This document shows, one piece after another, positions 56,665 through 64,000 of a stretch of 64,000 nucleotides of DNA. The DNA is from Roseimaritima multifibrata (GTDB lineage Bacteria > Planctomycetota > Planctomycetia > Pirellulales > Pirellulaceae). Every line of letters begins with the position of its first letter. The first letter of the stretch is position 1. Below the pieces are notes generated by a model. It did not search any database. It was given only the letters and a program-made list of their open reading frames with translations, and was not told where the DNA came from. The translations under genes were made by a program, and so were the position numbers. Location of the stretch: positions 2,418,001 to 2,482,000 of the forward strand of contig NZ_CP036262.1 of assembly GCF_007741495.1 (NCBI RefSeq). Direction: 5' to 3'.

Positions 56665-58683
56665 ATGCCGCTTCCTCGACCCCGGTTTTCTTTGCTGTCA
56701 AAACGTTTTCTCCTGGCATCAGCATTAGTAGGAGTCACCTGGACGTCCACTGCAGTTGCTGATTCCCCGCTGCGGGTCGCAAGTCAAGTTCCTGTGCTGC
56801 TGGAGCCGAGCAGTGGGAAACCGGTAACGGGGACTCGGAAGGCTGCTGTGCTAGCTGCCGACCCTGTCAAAACCACTGAAACGGCAGCACCAAAAGCGGT
56901 CGCTGCCAAGCCTGCAAGCCAGCCTGCCGAACGTGTCGCTCGCTTACCCGAAAGCCCAATCACCACCGGCCGTTCGTCGGCAAAGACCGCACCTGCAGCC
57001 AGTCAGGTCGACGGCTGGGTCGCAAGGGATCACGTCAACCAGCGGTCGCCACTGCGCGATCCGCCCTCATTGCCAGATACCTCGGTTCCCAAAGTTTCCG
57101 TTCCGGAAGTTGTGATGCCGGATGTCTCGGCACCCGATATGGCATTCCCGGATGTTCGCACACATCGGTCACCGTTGGCAGGGCTTAAGCCGGTACCGCT
57201 TTCCGCTCCCGAGCGACCGAGTGAATCGAAGGATGATCTGACGATCGACGACGAAGCTGCGGAAGCGACGCCCGCGAATGAATCGACGAAAAGTCATTCG
57301 CTGGACATGAGCTTAGCGGCGCCTCGTCAAAATTCCGAAACAGTGCTCACAGGTCCGGAAGCGACGACCGCCAACCGTTCGAATGGGGAACTGGAAGCGG
57401 CCGGGAATCGCAAAGTGGTCGTGGAACCTAAAGTGCAAATTGCATTGGAACCTGTCGAAAACGCCTTGCCCGTACGTCGTCCTGTTTTGGCTGAGGACAA
57501 CGAAGGTTCCGATTTCGAACCGGAGACCTATGGGGACAATGAACTGCCGATGGGTGTCTACATCGGGGACATGGAGCGAGAGGCGGGCGAGGAGTCACAG
57601 GTTGAAGAATTGGCAGCGGATTCGTTCGACGGAAAACAAAACGCTAAAGTGGAGCGACCACAGCCAAAACCGATCGTCGTTGGTGCAGCGGCACAGCGAC
57701 TGCGTCAACCGATCGAAACGACCCTGACGTACTACTTCCAACGCCCCGAGATCGCTTCGAAACGTAGTTCGTGGGGGATGATGCACTCGATCATGGCCTT
57801 TGGGATCGACACCCAGGTGGTTTCCGGCCGCAAGCGTTTCAACGCGATCGCTTGGATGGCAGGTAACAACATTTGTCGTGGCCAGCGAATGTTCACCGTC
57901 GACCGGCACGGGATTGCACCCAAGCAAGGGGTTGGCCTGCAGGGGCATCAGGCTCAGATGTTGGCCGTTTTAGGTTTGGTCGGAGTCCCCGAATCGTATC
58001 CTTTGCACGCCGAAGGGCATGAGTTCTCGGTCGCTGAATTGATTGAACATGAACAGCGAGCCTGTCGTAGTGGCGCCGAACTGACGTTCACTCTGATCGG
58101 TTTGGCTCACTACATGGACACGGACGCGCAGTGGGTATCAGACGATGGTGAGAAGTGGGATTTTGAGCGACTGATACGCGAAGAGCTTGATCAGCAGGTT
58201 ATTGGGGCGGCCTGTGGCGGGACTCACCGTTTGATGGGGCTAAGTCATGCACTGCGGATTCGCCGGGAACAGGGGCGAGAAATGACCGGGCAGTGGGCTC
58301 GCGCAGACCAGTTCATCGCCGACTTCGTCGACTACGCTTGGAAGCTTCAGAATCCCGATGGATCGATGAGCACCGAATGGTTTGAAGGACGTGGTGATCG
58401 GTCGGACGTGGATCGCAAGGTGCAGACGACCGGGCACATCGTGGAGTGGTTGATCGGTGTTTCCAGCGATGAACAATTGCAAGATCCTCGGATGTTGCGT
58501 GCGGTCAACTTCCTTGCCAATTCGATGTACCGATACCGGGCAAAGGACTGGTCTGTTGGTCCTAAAGGGCACGCACTCAGGTCCTTGTCGTTGTATCATC
58601 AGCGTCTCTACGATGCAGGATCGCCGTGGACGCAAGCGGCGGTTGCTCGTGGGCACCATCGAAGCAACCAACACCGCCACTAA
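56665..58683 (+). CDS. Secreted protein with disordered half and toroid-like C-terminal domain
   Basis: The 672-residue product begins with a signal peptide (FLLASALVGVTWTSTAVADS). Residues 40-370 are Pro/Ala/Ser/Glu-rich, including a repetitive VPKVSVPEVVMPDVSAPDM stretch. From about residue 375 it is folded and helical: GMMHSIMAFGIDT, FNAIAWMAGNNICRGQ, LIGLAHYMD, ACGGTHRLMGLSHAL and QNPDGSMSTEWF with TTGHIVEWL. The QxPDGS.xxxW motif recalls the QW repeats of terpenoid-cyclase/prenyltransferase toroids, though no catalytic motif (such as DxDD) is seen. The function is unknown. ATG 56665 is chosen because the signal peptide starts there. Confidence 0.8.
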   Translation: MPLPRPRFSLLSKRFLLASALVGVTWTSTAVADSPLRVASQVPVLLEPSSGKPVTGTRKAAVLAADPVKTTETAAPKAVAAKPASQPAERVARLPESPITTGRSSAKTAPAASQVDGWVARDHVNQRSPLRDPPSLPDTSVPKVSVPEVVMPDVSAPDMAFPDVRTHRSPLAGLKPVPLSAPERPSESKDDLTIDDEAAEATPANESTKSHSLDMSLAAPRQNSETVLTGPEATTANRSNGELEAAGNRKVVVEPKVQIALEPVENALPVRRPVLAEDNEGSDFEPETYGDNELPMGVYIGDMEREAGEESQVEELAADSFDGKQNAKVERPQPKPIVVGAAAQRLRQPIETTLTYYFQRPEIASKRSSWGMMHSIMAFGIDTQVVSGRKRFNAIAWMAGNNICRGQRMFTVDRHGIAPKQGVGLQGHQAQMLAVLGLVGVPESYPLHAEGHEFSVAELIEHEQRACRSGAELTFTLIGLAHYMDTDAQWVSDDGEKWDFERLIREELDQQVIGAACGGTHRLMGLSHALRIRREQGREMTGQWARADQFIADFVDYAWKLQNPDGSMSTEWFEGRGDRSDVDRKVQTTGHIVEWLIGVSSDEQLQDPRMLRAVNFLANSMYRYRAKDWSVGPKGHALRSLSLYHQRLYDAGSPWTQAAVARGHHRSNQHRH

Positions 58684-58798
58684 TCGGGCAAATTTTCGGA
58701 AATCCCGAAATAAGGTGGAATGTATAATTGCCGGGTTTGGAAAAGAGAGGTAAATTTCAGCGGAAACTTCCGCTATTCCTTCTCACTCTAAGCTGCAA

Positions 58799-59731
58799 AT
58801 GGCATCGCAACGGCTAACGAAACACAATGCTGAGATGGTCCGCATGGCGGTTCGGACGGCAGAGGCGTTGGGGGCTGGCGCGATTTTGATTTTGTTGGAT
58901 GGCACCACCGACTGGAAAAAACTTAGCCAGTTGTGTAACGAGAAAATCTCGACAATCGTCGCGGCTGACCGTGAAGAAGACCTGGAGGGAGCCGCCGAAG
59001 TTGGGCTGCTACCGCTGGCGCTGAACAAAGAGAAAGCACCACTCTTAGAACGCCTGCAGCATGCTTTGTTGGAAGCGGCCGCCGACGAACTGATCCGGCC
59101 CAACGGCGAAGTCATCACGCTCTATAGCGGATTCCAGCAGGGCCGATTCGATTCGATCAGCCATATGCAGTTGGACGAACGGATGCGGCGTCTGAGCGTT
59201 CGCGACCTGCAGCGTCTGGAAAGTAGCGTCCCGCTAAACACGCTGAAGGCGGTCGTCGATTTGGCGGTCCAGATCGGACGTGAAGGACGTGAAGGCAAAG
59301 CGGTCGGAGCACTCTTTGTTGTGGGCGACACTCGCCGCGTCTTAGAGCACACCAAAGACAGTGGCGCGGACCCGTTTCGTGGCTACAACAAAAAACATCG
59401 CAATCTGATGGACGCTCGAGTCAGCGAAGATGCGAAAGAAATTTCGCAGCTGGACGGAGCTTTTATCATTACCCCGGATGGGTATATCGAACGCAGTCGA
59501 CAGATGTTGGAGGTTTCGCACGAAGACCTTCAAATGTCCAAAGGCTTAGGAGCTAGGCACTGGGCGGGAGCCGCGATCACCCGCAAGACCAAGGCCATTT
59601 CGGTCGTCGTCAGCCAATCCACAGGGACCGTTCGTTTGTATCAAAACGGGGTTCTCGTGATGCGAATCGAGCCGATGGACAAAGCGGTCAAATGGCAAGA
59701 ATTCAATTTCGACCCGCCCGCCGGCGAATAA
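58799..59731 (+). CDS. DacZ/CdaZ-like diadenylate cyclase (DisA_N domain)
   Basis: The 310-residue protein joins an N-terminal alpha/beta domain (VRMAVRTAEALGAGAILILLDG, IVAADREED), resembling a pyruvate-kinase C-terminal domain, to a C-terminal diadenylate cyclase domain with LDGAFIITPDGYI (DGA motif, about residue 220) and LGARHWAGAAITRKTKAISVVVSQSTG. It would make c-di-AMP from two ATP. This layout is that of archaeal DacZ/CdaZ as I recall it, not of CdaA or DisA. The usual RHR triplet is RHW here, so activity may differ. The repeat arrays follow 19 bp downstream. Confidence 0.85.
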   Translation: MASQRLTKHNAEMVRMAVRTAEALGAGAILILLDGTTDWKKLSQLCNEKISTIVAADREEDLEGAAEVGLLPLALNKEKAPLLERLQHALLEAAADELIRPNGEVITLYSGFQQGRFDSISHMQLDERMRRLSVRDLQRLESSVPLNTLKAVVDLAVQIGREGREGKAVGALFVVGDTRRVLEHTKDSGADPFRGYNKKHRNLMDARVSEDAKEISQLDGAFIITPDGYIERSRQMLEVSHEDLQMSKGLGARHWAGAAITRKTKAISVVVSQSTGTVRLYQNGVLVMRIEPMDKAVKWQEFNFDPPAGE

Positions 59732-59750
59732 CACCGTTGGGGCGGTTCCT

Positions 59751-60050
59751 GTCCGTTTCAATCGCGAAGCGATAGCCTGGGACGCAAGTCTCGTCCGTTT
59801 CAATCGCGAAGCGATGGCATGTGATAGCCGGGGACGCGAGTCTTGTCCGTTTCAATCGCGAGCGATGACATGCGATAGCCGGGGACGCGAGTCGTCCGTT
59901 TCAATCGCGAGCGATGACATGCGATAGCCGGGGACGCGAGTGTCGTCCGTTTCAATCGCGAGCGATGACATGCGATAGCCGGGGACGCGGGTCTCGTGCG
60001 TTTCAATCGCGAAGCGATGGCATGTGATAGCCTGGGACGCAAGTCCCAGG
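59751..60050 (+). repeat. Array A: six tandem repeats of 42-52 bp
   Basis: Units start at 59751, 59793, 59845, 59894, 59945 and 59996, beginning GTCCGTTTCAATCGCGA (the last GTGCGTTTC) and containing GATAGCC and GGGACGC. A degenerate seventh may lie near 60069. There are no unique spacers. Confidence 0.92.
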
Positions 60051-60148
60051 TTAACAACCAAAGCTCCCCGTTCAGTCGCGAAGCGACGACATGAATGAAG
60101 CTCCCGGGCAATCAATTGCGGTGACGCGGATTTGCCGTTTATGGTCAT

Positions 60149-60430
60149 GCCGTCGCTTCGCGACTTTTGCGGTCTTGGGGGGCGTGTTCCTGGGACTTGC
60201 GTCCCAGGCTATCACATGTCGTCGCTTCGCGACTTTTGCGGTCTTGGGCTGCGTGTTCCTGGGACTTGCGTCCCAGGCTATCGCATGCCGTCGCTTCGCG
60301 ACTTTTGCGGTCTTGGGGCTGCGTGTTCCTGGGACTTGCGTCCCAGGCTTTCGCATGTCGTCGCTTCGCGACTTTTGCGTCCCAGGCTATCACATGTCGT
60401 CGCTTCGCGACTTTTGCGGTCTTGGGGCCT
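60149..60430 (-). repeat. Array B: five tandem repeats of about 69 bp in the opposite direction
   Basis: The core GTCGCTTCGCGAC recurs at 60152, 60221, 60290, 60360 and 60399 (periods 69, 69, 70 and a shortened 39). Most units also carry CCTGGGACTTGCGTCCCAGG, itself a perfect 8-bp stem. Read on the other strand, units share their core with array A. The array ends at the stop codon of the methyltransferase gene (60431). Confidence 0.92.
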
Positions 60431-61234
60431 CTAGACCCTGCGCAGTACGAACAATGCGTCGGTTAGGTCGTCGTCTAAGTCTCGTGGCGTTTCGATGTCA
60501 TAGTCGAAATCGTAGATCTCGGCGATTTCGAACAACTCCACTTTGGCCAGCATCGCTTCGACTTGCGGGACGGTGTACAGACGCAGGTCAAAATCGGTTT
60601 GGCAGCGGATGGTTTTGACGACTTTGCTGACTCCATCCTTTTTCGCATGTCGTTTTGCGGTCAGGGTGGCTCGCATCGATTCCCGTCTCGCTTCGCGGTT
60701 AAAATTGCGAACCGTTAGGGTGACGCTGACGACCGTGCTGGAGTGTTTGGCTTTCCATCGCTCGGTGCACTCTTCGTCGGCATCCAAGGGGATGATGTGG
60801 AATCCCAGAATGTATAGGCCGCCGGGGCGGATGGCCGAGGCGACGGAAAACAGATGTTTAACGGCCTCCTCCTCGGTCAGAAGGTGCCGAAACGTATTAA
60901 ACGTACAGAACGCCGCGTCGACAGGTTCCTCAAGCTGAAAAGAGGTCATGTCTCCGTGAATCAGTTCCGCCGACAGGCCTCGCCGTTTGAGCCGTTTTTT
61001 AAGGTACTGCAGCGACGGTTTGCTGATATCCAGCCCGGTCATCTCGTACCCTTCGGCTGCCATGTCGACGATCAATCGACCTCCGCCGCAGCCCGGTTCG
61101 AACAAACGTTTCACCGGAATCTTGGAATGTTCTTCAAAAGCCTTTTTGAAGAACGCCACTTCGTCGTCGTTTTCGTCGCGAAAGACGAGATCGAAATATT
61201 GAGGGTAGTCGTACCAGTTAGCCGAAACGGTCAT
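60431..61234 (-). CDS. SAM-dependent methyltransferase, class I
   Basis: The 267-residue protein has motif I as RLFEPGCGGGRLIVDMA (about residues 43-60), motif II MTGLDISKPSL, and IHGDMTSFQLEEPVDAAFCTFNTFRHLL. The motif is E/P-G-C-G-G-G-R, typical of small-molecule methyltransferases. The substrate is unknown. Its start overlaps the stop of the isochorismatase-like gene (ATGA), so it is in a unit with it. Confidence 0.88.
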   Translation of the reverse strand: MTVSANWYDYPQYFDLVFRDENDDEVAFFKKAFEEHSKIPVKRLFEPGCGGGRLIVDMAAEGYEMTGLDISKPSLQYLKKRLKRRGLSAELIHGDMTSFQLEEPVDAAFCTFNTFRHLLTEEEAVKHLFSVASAIRPGGLYILGFHIIPLDADEECTERWKAKHSSTVVSVTLTVRNFNREARRESMRATLTAKRHAKKDGVSKVVKTIRCQTDFDLRLYTVPQVEAMLAKVELFEIAEIYDFDYDIETPRDLDDDLTDALFVLRRV

Positions 61235-61962
61235 GCGGATGGAGCTTTGTTCTGATGGACCGCAGCGAGCGCTTCGGTTGTTTTGATAACGCGGGCGTAT
61301 CGGTCTCGCAGCGTCGCCAGCGAGGCTTCATGCAGTTCAGGGGTGACGGTGGTGCAGCAGTCTTCAACGACTGTGACCAAGTAGCCAAGGTCGCAGGCAT
61401 CGCGGACAGTCGTTTCAACGCATTCGTTTGTGTAAACGCCGACGACAAAAAGCGATTCGATTCCTAGGTTTTTCAAAACGTAGTGGATGTTGGTTGACGA
61501 AAAAACGCCACTGGCCGTTTTATTGATCACAATTTCATCGCGATCGACATCGGGAGCGATCTCTTCCAAGAATTCGGCTTCTTTCGATCCCGGGGCGGCC
61601 AGCAGATCCAAACGCTTATGCCCTTTGCCGCGATCGCGTCCGTCACGCGTCAAGGATTGGATGCGGGTGTGGATGACTTCAAGGTTGTGGCTTCGGAAAG
61701 CATCCTGCAGACGTTTGACATTAGGCAAGACCGTCGATTCCAGGCGACCGAAGTAAAACTCTTGGGCTTCCGGTTCGATGCCGCTCGATTGATCGGGGCT
61801 GAAAACTCCAAATCCAGGTTTCGCGTCCAGGTATTGCAGGTCGATGCACAGAAGCGCGGTCCGCCCGGCCAGCATGAATTCGCGGTGTTCTGGGGTATCG
61901 ACAAATGAATCGAAGTAGGCATCCCGAAGCGGATCGATATGTTCCTCGGACGATTGCGGCAT
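61231..61962 (-). CDS. Isochorismatase-like cysteine hydrolase
   Basis: The 243-residue protein has the catalytic triad of the family: Asp in TALLCIDLQYLD, a Lys in the central part (KTASGVFSSTNI), and Cys in VVGVYTNECVETTVRDACDLGY. Many members hydrolyse amide or carbamoyl bonds (nicotinamidase, N-carbamoylsarcosine amidase). ATG 61962 is used; a TTG at 61971 is possible. Neighbours (a methyltransferase overlapping and an M20 carbamoylase) suggest degradation of an N-containing ring or carbamoyl compound; this is inferred from context. Confidence 0.88.
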   Translation of the reverse strand: MPQSSEEHIDPLRDAYFDSFVDTPEHREFMLAGRTALLCIDLQYLDAKPGFGVFSPDQSSGIEPEAQEFYFGRLESTVLPNVKRLQDAFRSHNLEVIHTRIQSLTRDGRDRGKGHKRLDLLAAPGSKEAEFLEEIAPDVDRDEIVINKTASGVFSSTNIHYVLKNLGIESLFVVGVYTNECVETTVRDACDLGYLVTVVEDCCTTVTPELHEASLATLRDRYARVIKTTEALAAVHQNKAPSA

Positions 61963-62064
61963 AGGAGTCAAAGGGAATCAATGAGGAAGCTGGAGAGAAA
62001 GGTCGCGGAACCGATCGCGTGCTGCGATTTTCCGACCGATGAGAATTCTAGTCTTAAACGACGT

Positions 62065-63291
62065 TTAACCGAAGTCCTGCAAGGTTTGCAGCATCAGATT
62101 GGCTCCCGCTTCGATATCCGACCAAGCGGTCCATTCCGCCGGCGAATGACTTTGCCCCCCTTTGCTGGGCACGAAAATCATTCCCGTCGGGACCATCCGG
62201 CCCATGATCTGCGCATCGTGAGCCGCTCCACTGTGCATGCGATGGTAATCCAGCCCCAACGCGGTCGCGTGTTTGCAGAATTTTTCGACCAGTGGCAGGC
62301 TGCACTGAACCGGATGCAAATAGCTCTTCTGTTCGAATTCAAACATCAGGCTTCGTCGTCGTGCGATCGCTGAAAGCGCTTTGCGAAATGCCGTCGCCAG
62401 TTCATCCAGTTTCTCTTCCGACGTATCGCGGCAGTCCAGCGAAAATTCGACTAATCCCGGCACCGTGTTCGCGGCTCCTGGCAGGATTTGAGCCTTTCCG
62501 ATAGTGGCTCGGCTTCGGTCGCTGCCGTTTTCCTCGAGGATACGCGGGATCTCGTGAGCAAAATCGGCAAGCCCCATGAAGGCATCGTTTCGCATGTCCA
62601 TCGGAGTCGTTCCGGCATGGTTCGCTTCGCCACGAAGCCAGACCGACCACGTGAACAGCCCGGTGATTTCATCGACGATCCCCACCGATTTGTTCATGCG
62701 GTCGAGGACCGGGCCCTGTTCGATGTGGAGTTCCGCATAGGCTGCGATCGATTCCGGTTCACGAGCCGCATCGAGGGCTTTTAATGGATCGAATCCTTGA
62801 CGCTCCATTTCTTCTTGCAGCAGGATGCCATCCAGATCTTTCATGGTGGCAAGTTTGTCGGGCGTGATCAGTCCACAGATCGAATGCGAACCGAACATTC
62901 CCCCAAAGCGGCCTTCCTCATCACTGAAGGCAATCAGTTCAATGGTTTGTTCGGGCTGAATGCCGTTTTCACGCATGCTTCGCAGGCATTCCAGCCCAAC
63001 AACCACGCCAAGCGTGCCGTCCAGAGCCCCTGCACAGGGGACGGTGTCGATATGGGAACCGACAATCATTCGGGGCCCGTCGGATATCCCGTCTAAAGTG
63101 GCCGAAACGTTGGCGGCGCCGTCCACGTTGCAGGGCAGGTCGGCGGCAGCGATCTGGTCCTGCAGCCACCGTTTGCCTTCCATGTCGGCATCGGTGAAAG
63201 CCATTCGGTAGATGCCACGGTCCGCTTGGTTGCGTCCGATTTCTGCGAGCGCCAGGATGTCTTGTTTGATTCGTTCTATGTTGACCTGCAT
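62065..63291 (-). CDS. M20-type N-carbamoyl-L-amino-acid hydrolase / allantoate amidohydrolase
   Basis: The 408-residue zinc hydrolase has IVGSHIDTVPCAGALDGTLGV (His and Asp ligands), AFSDEEGRFGG (Glu pair), SICGLIT, the AELHIEQGPVLDRM segment with a metal His, NHAGTTPMDMRNDAF, and MHSGAAHDAQIMGRMVPTGMIFVPS near the end. This pattern is the hydantoinase/carbamoylase group, which hydrolyses N-carbamoyl amino acids, allantoate or ureidoglycolate. Length and motifs do not decide between them. It lies about 100 bp upstream of the isochorismatase-like gene on the same strand. Confidence 0.92.
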   Translation of the reverse strand: MQVNIERIKQDILALAEIGRNQADRGIYRMAFTDADMEGKRWLQDQIAAADLPCNVDGAANVSATLDGISDGPRMIVGSHIDTVPCAGALDGTLGVVVGLECLRSMRENGIQPEQTIELIAFSDEEGRFGGMFGSHSICGLITPDKLATMKDLDGILLQEEMERQGFDPLKALDAAREPESIAAYAELHIEQGPVLDRMNKSVGIVDEITGLFTWSVWLRGEANHAGTTPMDMRNDAFMGLADFAHEIPRILEENGSDRSRATIGKAQILPGAANTVPGLVEFSLDCRDTSEEKLDELATAFRKALSAIARRRSLMFEFEQKSYLHPVQCSLPLVEKFCKHATALGLDYHRMHSGAAHDAQIMGRMVPTGMIFVPSKGGQSHSPAEWTAWSDIEAGANLMLQTLQDFG

Positions 63292-63948
63292 AAATTTATT
63301 TCAGCGTAAGAGAGTAACGAACAAGCCTTCAATCGGATCCCAATGTTGTTAGTGTTTGTCGCCTTTCGTTCCGCGAAAGAACGCTCCCTTAAAGCTACTT
63401 TCGCGGGGGACCTGAAATCGATTGGTGACGATTTCAACCCTGCCCATCCGAGTCTGAACGCAGTGCTTTTAGCTCAGCGGGCGGCAGATACTTGCAGTTG
63501 GCGTAAGTCAACGGAAACCTGGCGTGCGTGCGTATGAAAGCCCAGCGGGCGACAGATAAGGATGGTTCTGTCGCCCGCTGGGCTTTCCTTTTCGCGATAC
63601 CCACTCCGGCGGCTCGCACCGCCGGCAAGTATCTGCCGCCCTCCGGGCTACGTGTTCAATCGGCACCATGTCGACTCGTCAACGGCTGCAAACCCTTCAT
63701 TTATAGATTTCATGTCCCCGGTGAAAGAACGTCCTTTGGGAACCGCATTTCGATGGTACAAGAGAGTAGCTGTCAGTTGTGAGCCCGCCGGGGCAAGCCC
63801 GGAAACGGAACTCTATCAATCAAATTTCAAATCTTGGCTTTCTGCCAGGCAAGCTGGTATGAGGCCTTTCCTCCCTGCCACATTCGCAACTTATTTATCG
63901 CACGTCCCGAGCGAATGGCGGCACTTGCATCTCTTCACCGCTCTAGCC
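63292..63948. repeat. Gene-free region with a diverged copy of the 215-bp repeat
   Basis: Bases 63470-63651 resemble the 25.4 kb repeats (AGCGGGCGGCAGATACTTG, GCTCGCACCGCCGGCAAG and CTGCCGCCCTCCGGGCT are shared). A stem-type element lies at about 63377-63410. No gene is supported; the frame at 63528-63782 is translated repeat. Confidence 0.7.
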
Positions 63949-64000
63949 CTAGTCGACCGCCGGCAGTGGCATCTCTTCGACGTACTGACCATGCAGCATG
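63949..64000 (-). CDS. Possible C-terminal end of a gene entering from the right
   Basis: On the minus strand the frame from 63999 to the TAG at 63951-63949 reads MLHGQYVEEMPLPAVD and looks like a protein end, but it is short and the gene lies outside. Beyond the stop, the same frame shows a related EEMQVPP peptide, so a small duplication is present. Weak evidence. Confidence 0.3.
   Translation of the reverse strand, partial: MLHGQYVEEMPLPAVD

Noticed and set aside
59751-60430. CRISPR array
   Set aside because: The repeats are tandem, with no unique spacers, units vary in length, the second half is inverted, and no cas genes are near.

Overview
The window reads as chromosomal DNA of a planctomycete, most likely Pirellulaceae (Rhodopirellula or a related genus). 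The basis is a giant secreted protein with an N-terminal LEPRxLL-type motif (LEARQLL) plus dockerin-like repeats, a formylglycine sulfatase, a fused CysN-CysC beside CysD, very few long operons, and many dispersed GC-rich palindromic repeats that create false reading frames. No rRNA, phage, transposase or CRISPR locus was seen; the single RNA gene found is tRNA-Pro(UGG). Genus-level placement is inference from gene style.

Layout. 1-7.3 kb: end of a PhyH-type dioxygenase, a ferritin-like protein, a PlsC-type acyltransferase, a tandem ACT protein, a 4HBT thioesterase, a LolC/LolD-like ABC pair, ilvE and a nucleotide-sugar dehydrogenase. 7.5-13 kb (minus strand): a FlaA1/CapD-type sugar dehydratase, then cysD and cysNC, then a small zinc-ribbon protein. 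13.3-20.3 kb: a very charged disordered protein, an acyl-CoA synthetase behind class II aldolase, an array of 154-bp repeats, and ATP-dependent PEP carboxykinase. 20.4-26.4 kb: a Wza-type export protein with a Cys-rich N-terminus behind a TPR protein, an FHA protein, a YhcC-type radical SAM protein, a 215-bp duplicated repeat and a DUF6702-like protein. 26.4-34.7 kb: the 1707-residue metalloprotease-like protein, an SDR, YidD and a sulfatase. 34.9-37.5 kb: an ABC-exporter-like protein whose ATPase motifs are all degenerate, tail to tail with an unknown membrane protein. 37.8-44.1 kb: trpF, ahcY, a DUF1015 protein, and parA-parB preceded by two parS-like palindromes. 44.1-49.3 kb: repeats, tRNA-Pro, and a minus-strand run of antiporter, PTPMT1-like phosphatase and response-regulator/PP2C phosphatase. 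49.5-55.2 kb: class II ribonucleotide reductase with a promoter and NrdR-like boxes, xseB, an alpha/beta hydrolase and floA. 55.4-63.3 kb: a GT9 glycosyltransferase, a secreted toroid-like protein, a DacZ-like diadenylate cyclase, two opposed repeat arrays, then a methyltransferase, an isochorismatase-like hydrolase and an M20 carbamoylase. 63.3-64 kb: repeats and a possible gene end.

Links between genes. The sugar dehydrogenase, CapD-type enzyme, Wza-like protein and GT9 enzyme point to surface polysaccharide. CysD/CysNC supplies PAPS or feeds sulfate assimilation, while the sulfatase releases sulfate from polysaccharides. ParA/ParB with the parS-like sites form a segregation locus. The antiporter, lipid-phosphatase-like and stress-phosphatase genes overlap or sit close together, and the hydrolase and FloA genes share a 4-nt overlap. 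The most unusual items are the pseudo-ABC exporter, the giant protease carrying both cohesin-like and dockerin-like modules, the archaeal-style cyclase, and the two head-to-head repeat arrays.
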